A stretch of 64,000 bases of DNA from Jongsikchunia kroppenstedtii DSM 45133 (GTDB lineage Bacteria > Actinomycetota > Actinomycetes > Mycobacteriales > Mycobacteriaceae): NCBI RefSeq assembly GCF_000380485.1, contig NZ_AQYG01000049.1:1-64000 (forward strand), in the 5' to 3' direction. The first letter of the stretch is position 1. Every line of letters begins with the position of its first letter. The translations under genes were made by a program, and so were the position numbers. Below are positions 35,037 to 44,637 of the stretch, piece by piece. The notes under the pieces were generated by a model, which saw only the letters and a program-made list of their open reading frames with translations, searched no databases and had not been told where the DNA came from.

Positions 35037-36535
35037 CTGACACCGCACGATCGTCGGCGACGCTGACGACCATCGCGCCGGCCCTGCGCGCCGCGTTCGA
35101 ACGGCTCGACTACACCGCCGACGGCCTGCTGCGGATGCTCGGCGCCGACGCCCACGCCGCCCTCGGGCGCGGCGAACCGGTCGCGGTCCGCCGGGCCTGC
35201 ACCGGCGAGCTCGGCACCCTGGTGCGGCTGCTGCTGGTCGGCGATGTGATCGCGCATCAGGAGGCGGCGGCCGTCCTGGCGCCGCTGGAACTCGACGCCG
35301 CGCTGGCGGCGGGCCTGCTCGAAGCGACGGCGGACGGTGTGCGGTCGGCGATCGACGTCCGCCCGTTCGACATCGGATCCGGAAGCCGCTGGGTGTTCGC
35401 CGATCTGGACGAGTCGATGCGCATCGTCGGCACCCGGCCCGACCATGTGCTCGGCGTCGGCGAGGCGTCGCTGTCGCTGCTACGCGCGACGCCGCGTGAT
35501 CCGGTCGCGGACGCGATCGACATCGGCACCGGCTGCGGCGTGCAGACGGTGGCCGCGCTCGATCATGCCGACCGGGTGATCGCCACCGACATCACCCCGC
35601 GCTGTCTCGACTTCACCCGAGCGAGCTTGGCGCTCAACGGAATCAACCCCGCCCGCGTACAGATCCGGCAGGGTTCCTGGTACGAGCCGGTCGCCGACGA
35701 GCAGACGGACCTGCTGATGGCGAACCCGCCCTTCGTGGTCGGGAGCGGCACGATCGAGCATTCCTACCGCGACTCGGGTCTCGATCTCGACGGCGCGAGC
35801 GAACTCATGATCCGCGGCGCCGCCGACCGGCTGGCACCCGGCGGAACCGCCGCGATGCTCGCGTCGTGGATCGTCACCGAGGCAGACTGGCGATCCCGAC
35901 TGGCGTCGTGGCTGCCCGACCACGGTGTCGACGCGTGGATCGTGCAGCGCGACATCGCCGATCCGGCGCTGTACGTCGGTACCTGGATGCGCGACGGCGG
36001 CTTGGATCCGCGCGACGTCGAGGCCCAGCAGGTCGGTGCGCGGTGGCTCGACCGCTTCGCCGATGCCGGCGTCGAAGGCGTCGGATTCGGCTTCGTGTTC
36101 CTGCGCAGAACCGACGAACCGAGCGACATCCTGGCCGAGGATCTGCGACACAGCTTCGACGATCCGCTCGGCGACGAGGCCACCGCCTACTTCGACCGCG
36201 TCGCCTGGCTGCGCGAGAACGACGTCCGCGACGCCCGGCTGCAGCTGACCGATGGCGCCGCGCTGGAGCGGGTCGCCACGATCGACCCCGACACCGGCTG
36301 GGTCGACGTCGTCCGGCGTCTGCATCGCGCCGACGGCCCCCGCTGGGTGCATGAGGTGGACGATTCCGCGGCCGCCCTGGTTGCCGGACTGAGGCACGAG
36401 GGGCTCCCGGCCGCCGACGTCGCCGAGCTGCTTGCCGTCGCGACCGGCGTCGAGGGCTTCGACGACCAGGCCCTGGATGAGCTGCTGACCGGCCTCGTCC
36501 GGCATGGCGTGCTGCGGCCCGACAACACGCGCTAG
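35033..36535 (+). CDS. SAM-dependent methyltransferase, HemK/RsmC-like (DUF7059 N-terminal)
   Basis: 500 residues. N-terminal ~130 residues are a winged-helix-like domain ([20 protein letters not shown]). The methyltransferase core has [20 protein letters not shown] (SAM motif I), [20 protein letters not shown] (motif II) and [14 protein letters not shown] (NPPF, motif IV), typical for methylation of planar nitrogen in nucleic acid or glutamine. The C-terminal ~170 residues are a further helical domain ending in a winged helix. Coupled by ATGA to the TDT transporter. The substrate is unknown. An NPPF enzyme is more like an rRNA methylase than TehB, so the tellurite idea remains open. Confidence 0.85.
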   Translation: MTDTARSSATLTTIAPALRAAFERLDYTADGLLRMLGADAHAALGRGEPVAVRRACTGELGTLVRLLLVGDVIAHQEAAAVLAPLELDAALAAGLLEATADGVRSAIDVRPFDIGSGSRWVFADLDESMRIVGTRPDHVLGVGEASLSLLRATPRDPVADAIDIGTGCGVQTVAALDHADRVIATDITPRCLDFTRASLALNGINPARVQIRQGSWYEPVADEQTDLLMANPPFVVGSGTIEHSYRDSGLDLDGASELMIRGAADRLAPGGTAAMLASWIVTEADWRSRLASWLPDHGVDAWIVQRDIADPALYVGTWMRDGGLDPRDVEAQQVGARWLDRFADAGVEGVGFGFVFLRRTDEPSDILAEDLRHSFDDPLGDEATAYFDRVAWLRENDVRDARLQLTDGAALERVATIDPDTGWVDVVRRLHRADGPRWVHEVDDSAAALVAGLRHEGLPAADVAELLAVATGVEGFDDQALDELLTGLVRHGVLRPDNTR

Positions 36536-36688
36536 CCGGTCCGCGATCCTCGCCCGGTCGGCGGTCGCGGCGGACCTGATGCCGACGAATCGGTTCGCTG
36601 CTGGCGAAGTTAATCGAAGTCTCAGGAGACTCTCAGCCCCTATCGACAGCTACCGCAGGTCAGCACGCTTTTGTAAGTGCAGCGCGCC

Positions 36689-36717
36689 GGAACTACCTGA
36701 CGTCTGCCAGACGTTGT
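36689..36717 (+). promoter_or_regulatory. ECF-type promoter candidate for sigB
   Basis: GGAAC at 36689-36693, an 18-base spacer, then CGTTGT at 36712-36717. This fits the GGAA(C/T)-N16-18-CGTT pattern of mycobacterial SigE/SigH promoters, and sigB in M. tuberculosis is transcribed from such a promoter. The start of sigB is 45 bp downstream. A 14-bp imperfect palindrome (AGTCTC-AG-GAGACT) lies upstream at 36618-36631. Confidence 0.65.
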
Positions 36718-36761
36718 ACCGGGTGAACACGCACAGTTGTCGCCGACAAGGGAGGCTCGAG

Positions 36762-37772
36762 ATGCCCACCACGACCACCGCCACCAAGGCAACCGCCACC
36801 AAGGCCGCGCCTGCCAAGGCGACCCGTCCAGCGCTGACATCCGCAGACCTCGACGCCCAGTCCCCGTCCGCCGACCTGGTTCGCGTCTACCTCAACGGCA
36901 TCGGCAAGACTGCGCTGCTGAACGCGGAGCAAGAAGTCGAACTGGCCAAGACCATCGAAGCCGGCCTGTACGCCAAGCACGTACTCGCCACCAAGAAGCG
37001 GCTCTCGGCCGCCAAGAAGCGCGATCTGGCGCAGATCGTCCGCGACGGCGAGTTCGCCCGCGCACACCTGCTGGAGGCCAACCTCCGCCTGGTGGTCTCG
37101 CTGGCCAAGCGCTACACCGGCCGCGGGATGCCGCTGCTCGACCTGATCCAGGAGGGCAACCTCGGCCTGATCCGCGCTATGGAGAAGTTCGACTACGCCA
37201 AGGGCTTCAAGTTCTCGACGTACGCCACCTGGTGGATCCGGCAGGCGATCACCCGCGGCATGGCCGATCAGAGCCGCACCATCCGCCTCCCCGTCCACCT
37301 GGTCGAGCAGGTCAACAAGCTGGCCCGGATCAAGCGCGAACTGCATCAGCAGCTCGGCCGCGAGGCGACCGACGAGGAGCTGTCGGCCGAGTCGGGCATC
37401 CCGGCCGAGAAGATCGCCGATCTCCTCGATCACAGCCGCGACCCGGTGAGCCTGGACATGCCGGTCGGCAGCGACGAAGAGGCACCGCTGGGCGACTTCA
37501 TCGAGGACGCCGAGGCCACGTCGGCCGAGAACGCGGTCATCGCCGGCCTCCTGCACACCGACGTGCGTCAGGTGCTGGCCACCCTCGACGAGCGCGAGCA
37601 GCAGGTGATCCGGCTGCGCTACGGCCTCGACGACGGCCAGCCGCGCACCCTGGACCAGATCGGCCGACTGTTCGGCCTGTCGCGCGAGCGCGTGCGGCAG
37701 ATCGAGCGCGAGGTGATGGTCAAGCTGCGCAACGGCGACCGTGCCGAGCGGCTGCGCGCCTACGCGAGCTGA
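36762..37772 (+). CDS. sigB: Alternative principal-like sigma factor SigB
   Basis: 336 residues from the ATG at 36762, with GGGAGG 7-12 bases upstream. A short threonine/alanine/lysine N-terminus ([20 protein letters not shown]) replaces the long SigA one. Region 1.2 is [20 protein letters not shown]; region 2 includes [20 protein letters not shown]; region 4 has [20 protein letters not shown]. The ending [16 protein letters not shown] is the SigB type rather than SigA. Primary-like stress and stationary-phase sigma factor, upstream of ideR and acuC as in mycobacteria. Probably controlled by ECF sigma factors, given the GGAAC/CGTT pair. Confidence 0.96.
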   Translation: MPTTTTATKATATKAAPAKATRPALTSADLDAQSPSADLVRVYLNGIGKTALLNAEQEVELAKTIEAGLYAKHVLATKKRLSAAKKRDLAQIVRDGEFARAHLLEANLRLVVSLAKRYTGRGMPLLDLIQEGNLGLIRAMEKFDYAKGFKFSTYATWWIRQAITRGMADQSRTIRLPVHLVEQVNKLARIKRELHQQLGREATDEELSAESGIPAEKIADLLDHSRDPVSLDMPVGSDEEAPLGDFIEDAEATSAENAVIAGLLHTDVRQVLATLDEREQQVIRLRYGLDDGQPRTLDQIGRLFGLSRERVRQIEREVMVKLRNGDRAERLRAYAS

Positions 37773-37798
37773 TCGGCTCCACGAAGCATTCCCCTCCA

Positions 37799-37826
37799 GA
37801 CCCGGTGTCCGCATGGACGCCGGGTC
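37799..37826 (+). terminator. Terminator hairpin after sigB
   Basis: Arms GACCCGGTGTCC and GGACGCCGGGTC make a 12-bp stem with one G-T wobble and the loop GCAT, starting 26 bp after the sigB stop. Followed by CGCTTCGTTTC, which is mildly T-rich. Confidence 0.85.
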
Positions 37827-37874
37827 GCTTCGTTTCAGCCCCGGCGTCAGCCGCCATCCAGCCGCTGGCGGGCG

Positions 37875-40493
37875 TCAGCGCAGCCGCCGAGGGCCACTGT
37901 CAGCACGCGAGGGCACTGGGCCGACTTCGATCTCGACGCTGAGCACCGCCGCCCCGCCGGGCGCGGCGAGCACTGGATCCAGACGCACGGTGCGCACTCC
38001 CGGCTGCTGATCGACCAGCAGCGAGACCCGTTGCAGCACATCCGCGATCGCGTCTTTGTCGACCGGCGCGGAGCCGCCGTAGCCGGACAGCAGCGCGGCC
38101 GACAGCGGCGCGTCGACCAGTTCCCGGGCCTGCGCGGCCGACAGCGGGACGACGTGCACCGCCCGGTCGCCCACCAGATCGCTGAGCGGGCCGCTCAGCC
38201 CGAACGAGATCAGCGAGCCGGCGGCCGGATGATCGCCGGCGGTGATCGCCACGCCGACGCCCTTGGACGCCATGGCCTGCACGTGCAGCTCGGTGTCCCC
38301 GGTGAGCGCGGTCAGGTCGGCGAACGCGGCCGCCACGGCATGCTTGTCGGGCAGATCCAGCCGCACCCCTTCGCGGTCGGCACGCCGCCGCCATTGCGGT
38401 GACACCGCTTTCACGGCGGCGGGATAGCCGATCTCGTCGGCCGCCGCGATCGCCGCGTCGGCGTCGGTCACCGTCCGGAACTCGGTCACGGCAATCCCGT
38501 AGCGGGCGGCGAGTTCAGCCGCGGCGCCATCGTCGAGCACCCCGGCTCCCGCATCGATCGCCGATTCGATCAGTCCGGTCGCGCGGGCGGCGTCGATGCC
38601 GGCGGGCAGTTCGGCGTCGGCGCGGGGCGCGCGGAGCCATTTGGCGTACCGCGACACCTGAGCGAGCGCGGAGACCGCGCGTTCGGGAGTCGCGAACGAC
38701 GGGATCGATCCGCGCACGGGTACGCCGCCGTCGTCGACGATGCTGAGGCCGCGCGGAATGCCGTCCACCGCAAGGAAGGTGGAGACGATCGGCTTGGCGG
38801 ACCCGCGCGACCCGGTCAGCAGTGCTCCGGCGTAGTCCTGGACGCTCACCGCGACCGGCGGCACGAAGACCGCCATGATCGCGTGCACCGAATCGTCGGC
38901 CGTGGCGGCGACGACCGCGGCCTCGAACTCGGCCGGTGCCGCGCCGGGCTCCAGATCGACGATGCCGTCCACCTCGATGCCGTCCCGCGCGCCGGCAGCC
39001 GCCGCCATCTCCCCCAGCACCAACGAGTTGGTGATGATCCGCACCCGCGGGCCGGCCGGAAGCGGTTGATAGGCAAGCACTGTCGCGCAGTCGAACAATT
39101 CGCTGATGCCGGAGCACGGAATCACGCCGAACTGCCGCAGCAGCTCGTCGTCCTCGCCGAGGTCGTTGCTGACGACGAGCACCGGCTTGCTGCGCGCCAC
39201 GTGCCGGGCCAGTCGTGAGAACTTGCGCGGGTTGCCGTAGCTCTCCAGATACAGCAGCACCACTTCGGTGTCGGCGTCCGAATCCCAGTACTGCAGCATG
39301 TCATTGCCGGACAGATCGGCACGGTTGCCGGCCGAGACGAAGCTGGACAGCCCCAGACGCCGCCGCGCCGCCTCGTCCAGGATCGCGATGCCGAGCGCAC
39401 CGGACTGGCAGAAGAATCCGACCGCTCCCCGACCCGGAATCCGCGGCGCCAGCGTGGCATTGAGCCGCACGCCGACCTCGTTGTTGGCGACGCCGAGGGC
39501 GTTGGGCCCGACCAGCCGCATGCCGTGCGAGCGCACCGACTCGACGAGGCGGTTCTCCGATTCGCTGCCGTCCGAGCCGATCTCGCTGAACCCGGCCGAG
39601 ACGACCACCATCGACTTGACGCCCTTGGCCAAGCAATCGTCGAGGACCTCGTCGACGACACCGGCCGGCACCGCGACGATCGCCAGATCCACCGGATCGG
39701 GGATGTCGCGCACGGTCGGGTACGCACGGATACCCATGACGGACCGGCGATCGGCATTGACCGGGAACACCGGCCCGGTGAAGCCGCCCGCGATCACGTT
39801 GGCCAGCACCGCGTTTCCCACCTTGCGCGGATCGGTCGATGCGCCGATCACCGCCACCGATTCGGGGCGCAGCAGATTCGCCACGCTGCGGGCCTCCGAC
39901 GCCCGCTCACGCGCGTTGCGGACCACTCGCTGCGCATCGGTGGGGTCGATGGTGAATTCGACGTGGATGGTGCTGCCGTCGAAGCTCCGCTCCAGCTGAT
40001 AGCCGGCATCCCGGAACACCGCGACCATCGTCGGGTTCTCGCTGAGCACCTCGGCCTCGAACCGCTTGAATCCGCTCTCGCCGGCGACCGCCGCCAGGTG
40101 TTCGAGCAGGATCGGCCCCAGCCCGCGACCCTGATGCTCGTCGGCGACGACGAATGCAACCTCGGCCGACTCCGGCTTGCCCTCGCCGTCGAGGGACTCG
40201 TACAGGCCCATCGCGATGATCTGGTCGTCCAGGATCGCCAGGAACGCCATCCGCTCGCGGTAGTCGATCGTCGTCATCCTCAGCAGATCGCGTTCGGACA
40301 GGGTGGGATACGGGCCGAAGTACCGCAGATAGCGCGTGCGCTCGGAGAGCTTGCCGTGGAATTCGGCGAGCTTGGCGGCGTCCGCGGGGACGATCGGCCG
40401 CAGATGCACCACGCGGCCGTCCGACGCCAGGACATCCGCAGCCCAGTCGGCCGGGAACGGGGACGACGCGCGGGTGCCGGTCTGTTCAGTCAC
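37875..40493 (-). CDS. GNAT acetyltransferase fused to NDP-forming acyl-CoA synthetase (Pat/PatZ-like)
   Basis: 872 residues from a GTG at 40493; its start overlaps the acuC stop by 8 bases. A GNAT domain occupies about residues 25-180 (RVVHLRPIVPADAAKLAEFH, and the acetyl-CoA loop VADEHQGRGLGPILLEHLA). A CoA-binding Rossmann domain follows (VAVIGASTDPRKVGNAVLAN). Then succinyl-CoA-ligase-like domains include GFFCQSGALGIAILDE and RLVGPNALGVANNEVG. An ATP-grasp-like part sits at the C-terminus (GIAVTEFRTVTDADAAIAAA). This layout is that of bacterial lysine acetyltransferases of the PatZ/SlPat type, here with GNAT first. Such enzymes acetylate acetyl-CoA synthetase. Pairing with AcuC supports this. 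Synthetase activity is usually lost in these proteins. Confidence 0.9.
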   Translation of the reverse strand: MTEQTGTRASSPFPADWAADVLASDGRVVHLRPIVPADAAKLAEFHGKLSERTRYLRYFGPYPTLSERDLLRMTTIDYRERMAFLAILDDQIIAMGLYESLDGEGKPESAEVAFVVADEHQGRGLGPILLEHLAAVAGESGFKRFEAEVLSENPTMVAVFRDAGYQLERSFDGSTIHVEFTIDPTDAQRVVRNARERASEARSVANLLRPESVAVIGASTDPRKVGNAVLANVIAGGFTGPVFPVNADRRSVMGIRAYPTVRDIPDPVDLAIVAVPAGVVDEVLDDCLAKGVKSMVVVSAGFSEIGSDGSESENRLVESVRSHGMRLVGPNALGVANNEVGVRLNATLAPRIPGRGAVGFFCQSGALGIAILDEAARRRLGLSSFVSAGNRADLSGNDMLQYWDSDADTEVVLLYLESYGNPRKFSRLARHVARSKPVLVVSNDLGEDDELLRQFGVIPCSGISELFDCATVLAYQPLPAGPRVRIITNSLVLGEMAAAAGARDGIEVDGIVDLEPGAAPAEFEAAVVAATADDSVHAIMAVFVPPVAVSVQDYAGALLTGSRGSAKPIVSTFLAVDGIPRGLSIVDDGGVPVRGSIPSFATPERAVSALAQVSRYAKWLRAPRADAELPAGIDAARATGLIESAIDAGAGVLDDGAAAELAARYGIAVTEFRTVTDADAAIAAADEIGYPAAVKAVSPQWRRRADREGVRLDLPDKHAVAAAFADLTALTGDTELHVQAMASKGVGVAITAGDHPAAGSLISFGLSGPLSDLVGDRAVHVVPLSAAQARELVDAPLSAALLSGYGGSAPVDKDAIADVLQRVSLLVDQQPGVRTVRLDPVLAAPGGAAVLSVEIEVGPVPSRADSGPRRLR

Positions 40494-41721
40494 GGGGATC
40501 CTCCGGGTCCAGGCCATGCAGTGGATAGACGGCTGATCGCACCGACGCGATCGCGGCGTCGACCGGCGAATGCCCGCCGGCGCCCTCCCAGGGCTCGTAG
40601 TCGCCGGTGCCGTCCTCGTCGCCCATCGACCGCACGGGCGAGCTGCGCAGCATCGGATCGAGCGACTGGGCCGCCAGATCGGCCTCCTGACACCATTTCT
40701 CGCCGACCGGGGTCGCCACCGGCAGATCCCGGCCGGAGGCGACGGCCAGCAGATGCGTCCATGCCCGCGGCACGACGTCGATGAGTCCGTATCCGCCACC
40801 GCCGACCGCCAACCACTTGCCGTCGCAGTACTTGTCGGCCAGATCGCGCATCGCGATCATCGCCGCGCGCTGACCGTCCACCGTCAGCATCAGGTCGGTG
40901 AGCGGATCGCGTCGATGCGAGTCGACGCCGCATTGCCCGACGATGATCTGCGGTTTGAAGGCCCCCACCACGCCGGGCACCACCGCATGGAAGGCCCGCA
41001 GCCACAGCGCATCCGGCGTGCCCGGCGGCAGCGGGATGTTCACGGCGGTGCCGGCCGCGGCCCCACTGCCGACCTCGTCCGCGTACCCGGTCCCGGGCCA
41101 CAGGCTGGCCGGGTCCTCATGCACCGACACGGTGAGCACCCGCGGATCGTCGATGAAGGCCTGCTGCACCCCATCGCCGTGGTGCGCATCGATATCGACG
41201 TAAGCGATGCGGTCGTAGCCGTGGTCGAGCAGCCAGGTGATGGCGATCGCGCAGTCGTTGTAGATGCAGAAGCCGGCCGCATGCCCGGCCATCGCGTGAT
41301 GCATTCCGCCGCTGATGTTGACCGCGCGCCGCGCCTGTCCCGTCGCGACGAGCTCGGCGGCCTGCACGGTCGCCCCGACCAGCAGCGCGCCCGCATCATG
41401 CATCCCGGCGAAGATCGGATTGTCCGCGTTGCCCAGCCCGTAGACCCGTTCGAGCAGCTTCGACGACCCCGCGGTGACGCCCTCGGCGCGCGAAGCCGCA
41501 CGCACCGCCATCAGGTAGTCCTCGGTGTGAATCGACCGCAGGAGCGCGTCGTCCGCCGGTTCGGGATTGTGCAGCCGAACATCCCCGAGCACGTCCAGCG
41601 ATTCGGCCAGACTGATGGTGAGCGCGAGGCGAATCGGGTTCATCGGGTGCGTCGACACCCAGCGGTAGTGCATGAAGCGGTCTGACCAGGCCACTGCCGT
41701 ATCACCCATGGCAACCGTCAC
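40486..41721 (-). CDS. acuC: AcuC-type histone-deacetylase-superfamily lysine deacetylase
   Basis: 411 residues, GTG start with GGGCGGAT upstream; an ATG 12 bases in (MGDTAVAWSDRFMH) is an alternative. Class I HDAC-like fold, zinc-dependent. SGGMHHAMAGHAAGFCIYND carries the His pair, YVDIDAHHGDGVQQAF carries zinc-binding Asp and His, IIVGQCGVDSHRRDPLTDLM supplies the next Asp, and AVGGGGYGLIDVVPRAW is the oxyanion tyrosine loop. Bacillus AcuC deacetylates acetyl-CoA synthetase. Here the gene immediately precedes and overlaps a Pat-like acetyltransferase, an opposing enzyme. Confidence 0.93.
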   Translation of the reverse strand: MTVAMGDTAVAWSDRFMHYRWVSTHPMNPIRLALTISLAESLDVLGDVRLHNPEPADDALLRSIHTEDYLMAVRAASRAEGVTAGSSKLLERVYGLGNADNPIFAGMHDAGALLVGATVQAAELVATGQARRAVNISGGMHHAMAGHAAGFCIYNDCAIAITWLLDHGYDRIAYVDIDAHHGDGVQQAFIDDPRVLTVSVHEDPASLWPGTGYADEVGSGAAAGTAVNIPLPPGTPDALWLRAFHAVVPGVVGAFKPQIIVGQCGVDSHRRDPLTDLMLTVDGQRAAMIAMRDLADKYCDGKWLAVGGGGYGLIDVVPRAWTHLLAVASGRDLPVATPVGEKWCQEADLAAQSLDPMLRSSPVRSMGDEDGTGDYEPWEGAGGHSPVDAAIASVRSAVYPLHGLDPEDPRD

Positions 41722-41821
41722 TCATCCGCCCTGCCGTGTCGCTCATGTCTTCGAGACTATGCGGTGCGGGTAACCTGGACATGCAGACGCGCGTTTGGAC
41801 CGAAGGGATGGATTGGCTGCA

Positions 41822-42505
41822 GTGAATGATCTGGTTGATACCACCGAGATGTACTTGCGCACCATCTATGACCTCGAGGAAGAGGGCATCGTGCCATTGC
41901 GCGCACGTATCGCCGAGCGCCTCGATCAGAGCGGCCCGACGGTGTCGCAGACGGTCGCACGAATGGAACGTGACGGTTTGGTGCGCGTCGCCGGCGACCG
42001 GCACCTCGAACTCACCGACAAGGGACGCGGTCTGGCCACCTCTGTCATGCGCAAGCATCGGCTGGCGGAGCGGCTGCTGGTCGACGTCATCGGCCTGCCG
42101 TGGGACCAGGTGCACGACGAGGCCTGCCGCTGGGAGCACGTGATGAGCGAAAACGTCGAGCGCCGGTTGCTCGAGATTCTCGACCACCCGACGACCTCGC
42201 CGTACGGAAACCCGATCCCGGGCCTGGAGCTACTCGGCGTGTCCGCGGACGCCCCGGCGAAGCCCACCACCCGCCTCGCGGATATCCCGCAAGGCGAGCC
42301 GGTCGCGGTGATCGTGCGGCGGCTGTCCGAGCACGCGCAGACCGACACCGAGCTGATCACGGCGCTGCGCGAGGCCGGTGTCGTGCCGAACGCCCGCGTC
42401 ACCGTGCAGGCGACGATGGACGCGGTCATGATCTCCACCCCGGGACACGCGGGACTGACGCTGTCCGAAGAGATGGCGCACTCGATTCACGTCGAAAAGG
42501 TCTGA
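41822..42505 (+). CDS. ideR: Iron-dependent repressor IdeR (DtxR family)
   Basis: 227 residues from a GTG at 41822 ([20 protein letters not shown]). N-terminal winged helix: [20 protein letters not shown]. Metal ligands are seen: Met10 in [17 protein letters not shown] (His/Glu of the ancillary site) and [15 protein letters not shown] (Cys-x2-Glu-His of the regulatory site). The C-terminal SH3-like domain ends [10 protein letters not shown], almost identical to mycobacterial IdeR. Fe2+-bound IdeR represses siderophore and uptake genes and controls iron storage. Followed five bases later by galE. Confidence 0.97.
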   Translation: MNDLVDTTEMYLRTIYDLEEEGIVPLRARIAERLDQSGPTVSQTVARMERDGLVRVAGDRHLELTDKGRGLATSVMRKHRLAERLLVDVIGLPWDQVHDEACRWEHVMSENVERRLLEILDHPTTSPYGNPIPGLELLGVSADAPAKPTTRLADIPQGEPVAVIVRRLSEHAQTDTELITALREAGVVPNARVTVQATMDAVMISTPGHAGLTLSEEMAHSIHVEKV

Positions 42506-42509
42506 CCGC

Positions 42510-43493
42510 GTGCGGCTTCTCGTGACCGGCGGCGCCGGCTACGTCGGTTCGGTGTGCGCTCGGGTGCTCGCCGACCGCGGCCACCAGATCACCGTCATCG
42601 ACAATCTGACGACCGGCAATCGTGAGGCCGTCGGCGCCGACATCGAGTTCATCGAGGGCGATGTCAGCGCGGTCGCGCCGGCCGTGCTGGCCGGCGCCGA
42701 TTTCGACGGCGTCCTGCATTTCGCCGCGAAATCCCTTGTCGGCGAGTCGGTCACCGATCCGCATCAGTACTGGCAGGGCAACGTCGTGGAGTCGCTGGCG
42801 CTGCTGGACGCGATGCGCGCCACCGATACCAGGCGCCTGGTCTTCTCCTCGACGGCCGCGACCTATGGCGAGCCGGAGCAGGTGCCGATCGTCGAGTCCG
42901 CACCCACGGCTCCGACGAATCCGTACGGCGCCAGCAAGCTGGCGATCGACCACGCCATCACCTCCTACTGCGCCGCATACGATTTCGCCGCCACCAGCCT
43001 GCGTTACTTCAATGTCGCGGGCGCCTACGGCAGCGTCGGCGAGAACCGGGTCGTCGAGACGCATCTGATCCCGCTGGTGCTGCAGGTCGCCCTGGGCCAT
43101 CGCGACGACATCAAGATCTTCGGCACCGACTACCCCACCGCCGACGGCACCGCGGTCCGCGACTACATCCATGTGCACGACCTCGCGGAGGCGCATGCGT
43201 TGGCCCTGGAGCATTCGACGCCGGGACGGCACGACATCTACAACCTCGGCAGCGGGGCGGGATTCTCGGTGCGCGAGGTGATCACGACCTGTCGCGAGGT
43301 CACTGGCCTCCAGATCCCGGCCGAGGAGGCGCCCCGCCGCGCCGGCGATCCCGCTGTGCTCATCGCGTCCAGCGAGCGGGCCATCAGCGAACTCGGCTGG
43401 CGCCCGGCGAAGACGGACCTGTCCGTGATCGTCTCCGACGCCTGGGATTTCACGTCGAAGCTCGGCGACCGCGCCCACTCGGCACAGCGCTGA
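42510..43493 (+). CDS. galE: UDP-glucose 4-epimerase
   Basis: 327 residues from a GTG 4 bp after ideR. Extended short-chain dehydrogenase: NAD-binding [20 protein letters not shown] (TGxxGxxG), catalytic serine in [12 protein letters not shown], and the YxxxK pair in [34 protein letters not shown] and [20 protein letters not shown] are GalE-specific. Makes UDP-galactose for arabinogalactan and other cell-wall glycans in mycolic-acid bacteria. The same ideR-galE order occurs nearby in other Corynebacteriales. Confidence 0.95.
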   Translation: MRLLVTGGAGYVGSVCARVLADRGHQITVIDNLTTGNREAVGADIEFIEGDVSAVAPAVLAGADFDGVLHFAAKSLVGESVTDPHQYWQGNVVESLALLDAMRATDTRRLVFSSTAATYGEPEQVPIVESAPTAPTNPYGASKLAIDHAITSYCAAYDFAATSLRYFNVAGAYGSVGENRVVETHLIPLVLQVALGHRDDIKIFGTDYPTADGTAVRDYIHVHDLAEAHALALEHSTPGRHDIYNLGSGAGFSVREVITTCREVTGLQIPAEEAPRRAGDPAVLIASSERAISELGWRPAKTDLSVIVSDAWDFTSKLGDRAHSAQR

Positions 43494-43500
43494 CCATCCG

Positions 43501-44571
43501 CTATCCCGCGCGTCGGCGCATCACGGGCGGCAGCACGACACCGTAGTCCCATGCCATCGCCGAACCCTGGGCCGCGATGTCGTCCATCATGTCCGGCCGG
43601 ATTCCGGCGCGCAGCGCCTGATCGAGCAGCTGCGCCATCGAGTAGTCCGGGTCGGCGTCCAACGCCACCTCCAGGCAGGTACCGGCCATCGCGCCGTCGC
43701 CGCGCAGATAGTTCAGGTGCGCCAGCAGTGTTGCGGCCGCCGCGCGGCCCTCACCGCGTAGCTGCCGGGCCAGCTGCTGCCAGACGTGTTCGGCCGCGGA
43801 TTGCATCGCCGTCGCGGCGACCGCGAACATGATGTCCCGGACCCCCTTGTGCCGGATCGCATTCTGGGCTCGGTCGACGGCCTCGCAGTCGGCCAGCGGC
43901 AGACCGTAGTCCTCGATTGTTTCGAGCAGCCAGTCGCATTCCTCGCCGACCTCGCCGTCGAGCGGCCGCCACGGCGGGCAACCGTCTGCGGCGCACTCCG
44001 GGTCATCGCAGTGCGGCCGATCGGACAGCATCTGGGCCATGTCGCTGCGGCGCTGCAGAATTCGGCCCCCGGCGACCGCGTGGGCGACGGCCACCGGGCT
44101 GGTCACCGGATCGTCGATATCCCCGCGCGCCCCGCGGCGCAGCGGATCTGTCGCCCACGCGACGTACCATTTCGCGCCGGATTCGATGGTCCCCGCCACG
44201 AAACCGGTGACCACACCGCCGGTCTCCCGCATCGCGCGGTCGGCGATCGAGAAGACCCGTCGGTACTGCGGTGCGTCGATGTCGTAGCGATCGTCGACGA
44301 TCACCGCGATCACCTTGTCGATGTCGTCGCGCAGGCAGATCGCTCCCAGATGGTCGAGCGTCGCGATGAGCTCCGGACTCGGTGCGCCGTCGTCGTTCAG
44401 CCGGAGGTCGTAGCGCATGGTCGCGCCGACGACATCCCCCGGCTCATCGAAGGCGATGAGAATGATCGAACGTTCCGGTATGAAGCCGAGCACCGAGGGG
44501 ACCGCGGCGAGAAGCGCTCCGGGCGCGGAGATCCGGACGTGAATGAAGTCTGATTCATCTGGCATGCGCAC
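43501..44571 (-). CDS. DUF4192 family protein
   Basis: 356 residues; starts GTG at 44571 or ATG at 44565 (MPDESDFIHVRISAPGALLA). Conserved SVLGFIPERSIILIAFDEPG and VIAVIVDDRYDIDAP mark the DUF4192 N-terminal domain. The middle has a possible zinc cluster (HCDDPECAADGCPPW). The C-terminal third is TPR-like alpha-helical: LLAHLNYLRGDGAMAGTCLE, ALDADPDYSMAQLLDQALRA. Widespread actinobacterial family of unknown function, often near galE-like genes. Convergent with galE, 7 bp apart. Confidence 0.87.
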   Translation of the reverse strand: MRMPDESDFIHVRISAPGALLAAVPSVLGFIPERSIILIAFDEPGDVVGATMRYDLRLNDDGAPSPELIATLDHLGAICLRDDIDKVIAVIVDDRYDIDAPQYRRVFSIADRAMRETGGVVTGFVAGTIESGAKWYVAWATDPLRRGARGDIDDPVTSPVAVAHAVAGGRILQRRSDMAQMLSDRPHCDDPECAADGCPPWRPLDGEVGEECDWLLETIEDYGLPLADCEAVDRAQNAIRHKGVRDIMFAVAATAMQSAAEHVWQQLARQLRGEGRAAAATLLAHLNYLRGDGAMAGTCLEVALDADPDYSMAQLLDQALRAGIRPDMMDDIAAQGSAMAWDYGVVLPPVMRRRAG

Positions 44572-44637
44572 ATGGTCGCCATCGAATCGGACTAAACGGT
44601 CGGAATCCTGGTCGCCTCGCGACGGTTATCCACAGTT

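Noticed and set aside
37875-40799. Longer reading frame of the GNAT-acyl-CoA synthetase to 40799
   Set aside because: The extra 102 codons overlap acuC on the same strand in another frame and lack family similarity; the GTG at 40493 gives the family N-terminus.
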